Below, piece by piece: positions 59,852 to 64,000 of a stretch of 64,000 nucleotides of DNA. Origin of the DNA: Ruegeria sp. HKCCD8929. Its GTDB lineage: Bacteria > Pseudomonadota > Alphaproteobacteria > Rhodobacterales > Rhodobacteraceae. The stretch is from assembly GCF_013031405.1 (NCBI RefSeq), contig NZ_WPZY01000013.1, positions 1 to 64,000 of the forward strand, read 5' to 3'. Below the pieces are notes generated by a model that saw only the letters and a list, made by a program, of their open reading frames with translations, did not search any database and was not told the origin of the DNA. Each line of letters starts with the position of its first letter. Position 1 is the first letter of the stretch. Both the position numbers and the translations under genes were made by a program.

Positions 59852-59902
59852 CGCGCAGAAACGGTCTCTTTCTGCGCGTGCAAACACGCCGATCAGATCG
59901 GC
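59852..59902 (+). promoter_or_regulatory. Two hairpins in the glnK leader
   Basis: CGCGCAGAAA / TTTCTGCGCG (59852-59861, 59869-59878; 7-nt loop CGGTCTC) and GCCGATC-A-GATCGGC (59888-59902). The second ends 6 bp before the GAGGGG ribosome site. They could set mRNA stability or translation of glnK. The first is strong. Confidence 0.55.
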
Positions 59903-59920
59903 AGAACGAGGGGTAACAAC

Positions 59921-60259
59921 GTGAAACTGATCATTGCAACGATCAAGCCGTTCAAGCTCGAAGAGGTGCGCGAGGCCCTCACCGAGGCGGGGATACGCGG
60001 CATGATGGTAACCGAAATCAAAGGGTTCGGATCCCAGTCCGGCCATACCGAGATCTATCGCGGTGCGGAATACGCGGTGAATTTCGTGCCCAAGATCAAG
60101 CTCGAAATCGTGGTGCCTGCGGGCATGGTCGAGACGATTGTCGACACCATCACGAACACCGCCAAGACCGGCAAGATCGGCGACGGCAAGGTCTTTGTCC
60201 TCGACGTCGAACAGGCGGTGCGGGTGCGCACCGGGGAAACCGATCAAGAGGCGCTTTAA
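59921..60259 (+). CDS. glnK: PII nitrogen-regulatory protein (GlnK)
   Basis: 112 aa starting at GTG 59921 with GAGGGG upstream. Conserved T-loop with uridylylation Tyr51 (IYRGAEYAVNFVPK), B-loop GKIGDGKVFV and C-loop VRVRTGETDQEAL. Adjacent amtB tells that it is GlnK, which binds AmtB and controls ammonium entry. The pair is 37 bp apart. Confidence 0.95.
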   Translation: MKLIIATIKPFKLEEVREALTEAGIRGMMVTEIKGFGSQSGHTEIYRGAEYAVNFVPKIKLEIVVPAGMVETIVDTITNTAKTGKIGDGKVFVLDVEQAVRVRTGETDQEAL

Positions 60260-60296
60260 GCGGCCTTTCGCTGATATCACGCATAGGGAAACGGAC

Positions 60297-61628
60297 ATGA
60301 TGAAACTGAACAAGATATTTATACCTGCCGCGGCGCTCGTTGCGCTGCCGCAGATGGGGATGGCGCAGGAGGCCGCCGCCGCCGGCGAGGCCGCGCTGCA
60401 CACCAAATACATCCTGACCTCGCTGCTGTTCCTGATGGGCGGCTTTCTGGTATTCTGGATGGCCGCGGGCTTTGCCATGCTCGAGGCCGGTCTGGTGCGC
60501 TCGAAGAATGTGACCATGCAGCTGACCAAGAACATGGGGCTTTTTGGCTTTGCCGCGATCATGTACTGGCTGCTGGGCTTCAACCTGATGTATCCCGGCG
60601 ACGGCTGGACCATCACCGGCGTTCTCGGTGCCTTCTCGCCCACCTCGCTGGAACCGGTGGGGCTGGCCGATACCGAAACCGCGCTGGATTATGCCTCGGT
60701 CGGGTCGGACTTTTTCTTTCAGTTGATGTTCTGCGCCACCACCGCCTCGATCGTTTCGGGCACCATGGCCGAGCGGGTGAAGCTGTGGCCGTTCCTGCTG
60801 TTCGTGGTGGTGTTGACCGGTGTGATCTATCCCATCGAGGCGTCCTGGCAGTGGGGCGGCGGCTGGCTGTCCGAGATGGGCTTCAGCGATTTCGCCGGCT
60901 CGACCCTCGTGCACGCAGCCGGTGGCTTTGCCGCGCTGGCCGGGGCCATCGTTCTGGGGCCGCGTATTGGCAAGTACAACAAGGATGGCAAGGTAGTACC
61001 GATCCCGGGCTCGAACCTGGCGCTGGCGACGCTGGGTACCTTCATCCTGTGGCTGGGCTGGTTCGGCTTTAACGGCGGCTCGCAACTGGCGATGGGCACC
61101 ATCGGCGACATCGCAGATATCAGCCGCATCTTTGCCAATACCAACATGGCCGCCGCTGCCGGTGCTGTCGCCGCGCTGATCCTGACGCAGGTGATGTTCG
61201 GCAAGGTCGACCTGACCATGACCCTGAACGGCGCGCTGGCCGGTCTGGTGTCTATCACGGCCGAACCTCTGGCTCCGTCACTGTTCCAGGCGCTGATCAT
61301 CGGCGGCATCGGTGGTGTGATCGTGGTCTTCGCGGTGCCGATGCTGGACCGGATGAAAATCGACGACGTGGTCGGTGCTATCCCGGTTCACCTGATCGCC
61401 GGGTTCTGGGGCACCTTCATCGTGGCCTGGACCAACGCTGACGCCTCATTCGTCACCCAGATTATCGGCTTTGCCGCCATCGGCGGGTTCGTCTTCGTGG
61501 TCAGCTACGTGCTGTTCCTGATCATCAAGAGCACCGTCGGTCTGCGGGTCGGCGAAGAGGAAGAGATCAACGGGCTCGACATGGCCGAGCTGGGGATGGA
61601 GGCCTATCCGGAGTTCTCGAAGGGTTAA
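60297..61628 (+). CDS. amtB: Ammonium transporter
   Basis: 443 aa with a signal-like first helix and 11 more. Conserved Asp and twin-His features are seen in GSTLVHAAGG and IPVHLIAGFWGT; the Phe gate and GTMAERVKLWPFLLF are also present. The tail GEEEEINGLDMAELGMEAYPEF is the sequence that meets GlnK. ATG 60297 has AGGGAAA upstream (a second ATG follows at 60300). Confidence 0.96.
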   Translation: MMKLNKIFIPAAALVALPQMGMAQEAAAAGEAALHTKYILTSLLFLMGGFLVFWMAAGFAMLEAGLVRSKNVTMQLTKNMGLFGFAAIMYWLLGFNLMYPGDGWTITGVLGAFSPTSLEPVGLADTETALDYASVGSDFFFQLMFCATTASIVSGTMAERVKLWPFLLFVVVLTGVIYPIEASWQWGGGWLSEMGFSDFAGSTLVHAAGGFAALAGAIVLGPRIGKYNKDGKVVPIPGSNLALATLGTFILWLGWFGFNGGSQLAMGTIGDIADISRIFANTNMAAAAGAVAALILTQVMFGKVDLTMTLNGALAGLVSITAEPLAPSLFQALIIGGIGGVIVVFAVPMLDRMKIDDVVGAIPVHLIAGFWGTFIVAWTNADASFVTQIIGFAAIGGFVFVVSYVLFLIIKSTVGLRVGEEEEINGLDMAELGMEAYPEFSKG

Positions 61629-61651
61629 GACCCGTCTGAAAGGAAACCAAG

Positions 61652-61677
61652 CCCGGGCGTCCACGCCCGGGTTTTTT
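61652..61677 (+). terminator. Terminator of glnK-amtB
   Basis: CCCGGGCGT / ACGCCCGGG (9-bp stem, 2-nt loop, or 7-bp with 6-nt loop), then TTTTTT. It starts 23 bp after the amtB stop. The remaining 250 bp to the aminotransferase gene hold no gene I can support. Confidence 0.9.
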
Positions 61678-61928
61678 CTTGCGCCTACCGCCTACCTTGA
61701 CACGGGCGACCAGCCCGGGCCGCGCCCGACCCTCCCCTCGGGAGGGCGCAATGGCGATGTCACCTCCCGCTCGACCTGAGTCCGGGGCTTTTGAGATAAA
61801 GCACCGACCACAAGCGTTGCAAAACGCCCACCCAGGATCGGGCGCGTCCCTCTGCAAAGCGCTCAAACGAAAGGCCGCCTGCGCGAAACAGACTACCCAA
61901 TCAAGATCTTCAAACGGTCAATGCCGGA

Positions 61929-63113
61929 TCAGACACCTGCGTCAACAATCGCCTTGGCAAGGATCGGCACCGTCTTCGCGTTCAGACCCGCAATATTCAT
62001 CCGGCTGTCACCGACCATATAGATGGCATGTTCGGCCCGCAGTTTCTCGACCAGTTGGGGTGTGGTGCCCAGACGCGAGAACATGCCGCGATGCTGGGCA
62101 ATAAAGCCAAAGCGGTCCGACCCGGTCAGGCGCTGCAGCTCGTCGGCCAGTTGCTGACGCAGACCCAGCATCGACAGGCGCACTTCTTCCAGCTCTGCCG
62201 CCCAATCGGCGCGCAGGGCGTCATCATTGAGAATGGTCGTCACCACCCGCGCGCCGTGATCCGGTGGGAACGAGTAGTTCTGGCGGTTCAGAAACGCCAG
62301 CGTCGCCTGATTCAGCGTCGTCTGGCCACTGTCCTGCGACACTGCCATCAGCAGGCCGGTCCGCTCACGGTAAACCCCGAAATTCTTCGAGCACGACGCC
62401 GCGATCAGGCATTCCTTGACCGACGAGGCCACCAGCCGGGTCGCCTGCGCATCCTCTTCCAGCCCGTCGCCAAAACCCTGATAGGCGATGTCGACCATCG
62501 CGACCAGACCTTGGGCGTTGATCAGGTCCACGACCTCCCGCCACTGCACCAGATTCAGGTTGGCACCGGTCGGGTTGTGGCAGCATCCATGCAGCAACAC
62601 CACGTCGCCCGCCTTGGCCTGCTTGAGATCCTCAAGCATCCCATCGAAATTCACGCCCCGGGTCTCGCTGTCGAAATAGCGATAGGGGACCATCTCCATG
62701 CCCAGATAGTTCAGGATCGAGATGTGGTTGGGCCAGGTCGGGTCCGACACGAAAATGCGGGCACCGGGGCTGGCCATGCGGATCAGCTCAAACGCCTGAC
62801 GGCAGGCGCCGGTGCCACCCGGAGTGGCCGCGGCGCCCACATTCGCGCGCGGCACCGCGTCGCCCAGGATCAGCTTGATCATAGCATCCGAATAGGCCGG
62901 ATCGCCGATCAGGCCAGTATAGGATTTCGACTGCTGCTCCTCCCAGACCACCTTTTCCGCGGCCTTGACCGCACGCATCACCGGGGTCACGCCCTCGGCA
63001 TTCTTGTAGACCCCCACACCCAGATCGATCTTGGTCTCGCGCGGGTCCTCGCGATAGGCCTGCATCAGCGCCAGAATCTTGTCGGCAGGCTGCGCCTTGA
63101 GATTTTCGAACAT
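61929..63113 (-). CDS. Aromatic/aspartate aminotransferase (class I, TyrB/AspC-like)
   Basis: 394 aa, PLP enzyme. KIDLGVGVYKNAEGVTPVMRAVKAAE, then LHGCCHNPTGANL, SCSKNFGVYRERTG with the PLP lysine, and GMFSRLG at the end. It is a class-Iα aminotransferase that may act on Asp, Tyr and Phe. Start ATG 63113 overlaps the sseA stop by one base. I cannot decide between aspartate and aromatic specificity. Confidence 0.92.
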   Translation of the reverse strand: MFENLKAQPADKILALMQAYREDPRETKIDLGVGVYKNAEGVTPVMRAVKAAEKVVWEEQQSKSYTGLIGDPAYSDAMIKLILGDAVPRANVGAAATPGGTGACRQAFELIRMASPGARIFVSDPTWPNHISILNYLGMEMVPYRYFDSETRGVNFDGMLEDLKQAKAGDVVLLHGCCHNPTGANLNLVQWREVVDLINAQGLVAMVDIAYQGFGDGLEEDAQATRLVASSVKECLIAASCSKNFGVYRERTGLLMAVSQDSGQTTLNQATLAFLNRQNYSFPPDHGARVVTTILNDDALRADWAAELEEVRLSMLGLRQQLADELQRLTGSDRFGFIAQHRGMFSRLGTTPQLVEKLRAEHAIYMVGDSRMNIAGLNAKTVPILAKAIVDAGV

Positions 63114-63967
63114 CAGTTTTCTCCGGTTGCGACGGGCAGGGTCGGGAAGGCACCCCATTCGGCCCAGGAGCCGTCATAAAGCGAGTGATCGGTCTTGCCC
63201 ATGCGTTCGAGCGCGAGGCTGAGGATGGCAGCCGTCACGCCCGAGCCGCAGGTGGTGATGGCGGGTTTGCTCAGGTCCACGCCAGCGGCTTCGAACACGG
63301 CGCGGCAGTCTTCGGGCGCCTTCATCGTGCCGTCCTTGTTGAACAGCTCAGGAAACGGAACGCTGCGCGAGCCGGGGATGTGGCCCGAACGCAGACCTTC
63401 GCGCGGCTCGGCCTCGGTGCCATTGAACCGGCCTGCGGCGCGGGCATCAATGACCTCATGATCGCCCAGCTTGGCAGCGGCAGAGACCTGTGTCACGTCG
63501 CGCACCAGATGGTTCTGCACGCGCACCGTCATGTGGCGGTCGCGGATAACAGGCGGCAGATCCTCGGTCTCGCGCTCTTCGGCCTGCCATTTCGGCAACC
63601 CGCCATCGAGCACGGCGATGTTCTCCTGCCCCATCAGCTTGAACAGCCACCAGACGCGGGCCGCCGATTGCAGCCCGGCGCCATCATAGACCACCACCTG
63701 ATGACCATCGCCAACCCCCATCGCACGCATGCGGGACATGAACTTCTCGACCGGAGGCGCCATGTGCGGCAGGTCCGAGCGGTGATCGGAAATCTCGTCA
63801 ATATCGAAGAACCGCGCACCGGGGATATGGGCAGCGTCATATTCGGCCTTGGCGTCGCGCTCTTGCTGGGGAAGATACCAGGACCCGTCCAGAATCCGCA
63901 GATCCGGGTCCTTGATATGGGCGGCAAGCCAGTCGGTGGAAACCAGTGTTTTCGGATCGTCCTGCAT
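63113..63967 (-). CDS. sseA: 3-mercaptopyruvate sulfurtransferase
   Basis: 284 aa, two rhodanese domains. Cys240 in the active-site loop TCGSGVTA identifies mercaptopyruvate rather than thiosulfate use. Moves sulfur from mercaptopyruvate to thiols or cyanide. Coupled by a one-base overlap to the aminotransferase, which could make mercaptopyruvate from cysteine by transamination. The gene is complete; its start is 34 bp from the window edge. Confidence 0.94.
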   Translation of the reverse strand: MQDDPKTLVSTDWLAAHIKDPDLRILDGSWYLPQQERDAKAEYDAAHIPGARFFDIDEISDHRSDLPHMAPPVEKFMSRMRAMGVGDGHQVVVYDGAGLQSAARVWWLFKLMGQENIAVLDGGLPKWQAEERETEDLPPVIRDRHMTVRVQNHLVRDVTQVSAAAKLGDHEVIDARAAGRFNGTEAEPREGLRSGHIPGSRSVPFPELFNKDGTMKAPEDCRAVFEAAGVDLSKPAITTCGSGVTAAILSLALERMGKTDHSLYDGSWAEWGAFPTLPVATGEN

Positions 63968-64000
63968 GCGAACCTCCCCTTTGCGCGCAAGGGTTTCCCT

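Noticed and set aside
59662-59920. NtrC/sigma-54 control of glnK
   Set aside because: Looked for GG-N10-GC and TGCAC...GTGCA pairs by eye and found none. A matrix search would be more reliable.

Overview
This window is a high-GC (roughly 60-65%), gene-dense chromosomal segment. It looks like a marine alphaproteobacterium of the Roseobacter group (Rhodobacteraceae, Ruegeria/Leisingera-like). That assignment rests on gene families and gene order: the dapB / rbfA-truB / rpsO-pnp core cluster, DUF1674 next to rsmB, lspA followed by a DUF3035 lipoprotein and a paired M16 protease, and two marine organic-nutrient catabolic loci. I call 74 intact protein genes and one probable decayed gene. I see no rRNA, tRNA, CRISPR array, prophage or intact insertion sequence.

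Layout. 0.1-8.6 kb (minus strand): a housekeeping run rsmB - heparinase II/III-like - purH - lspA - lipoprotein - M16 protease pair. 8.6-12.4 kb: DUF1674, a BenE-type transporter, a glycosyltransferase, a small secreted protein and a LysR regulator. 12.5-14.9 kb: three translationally coupled genes, tmpA-tmpB plus an AllA-like lyase, predicted to break down the phosphonate analogue of choline (2-trimethylaminoethylphosphonate). 14.9-24.4 kb: DUF2306, dapB, rbfA, DUF2233, truB, DUF1643, an RTX-repeat protein, rpsO, an ArsR/SRPBCC/DUF1761 operon and pnp. 24.6-31.2 kb: a PepSY protein, a membrane-anchored LuxR regulator, an outer-membrane barrel, GT25, 1-Cys peroxiredoxin, aldehyde dehydrogenase, DUF4399 and LysR.

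31.3-41.5 kb: a minus-strand operon of eleven genes for 2,3-dihydroxypropane-1-sulfonate (DHPS) uptake and oxidation. It holds a small membrane protein, a TRAP transporter, hpsN and two further dehydrogenases, a universal stress protein, comD/comE and an FMN hydroxy-acid dehydrogenase. A divergent LacI-family regulator gene lies at the head, with two near-identical palindromic operators exactly 21 bp apart between them. The encoded chemistry would run DHPS to sulfolactate to sulfopyruvate to sulfoacetaldehyde. The desulfonating enzyme (Xsc) is not in the window.

41.5-64 kb: mostly housekeeping and envelope genes. These include SDR, OmpA, an AhpD-like protein, GNAT, a CinA-like protein, sfsA, map, a HAD phosphatase, rsmD, a FAD reductase, Prx5, small lipoproteins, phhB, DUF482, GDPD, RidA, mlaA/mlaC, an ICL/PEPM enzyme, PBP1A, glnK-amtB, an aminotransferase and sseA. 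One low-GC gene (46.05-46.40 kb) looks like a transferred immunity-type protein.

The signals least explained by standard annotation are: a family of stacked perfect palindromes present at three places (near 75, 27150 and 48380); the AllA-like gene fused by overlap to tmpAB; the twin LacI and twin ArsR boxes; structured leaders before rpsO, pnp and glnK; and the 61-residue membrane protein that opens the DHPS operon. All functions are read from sequence and remembered family knowledge; no database search was run.
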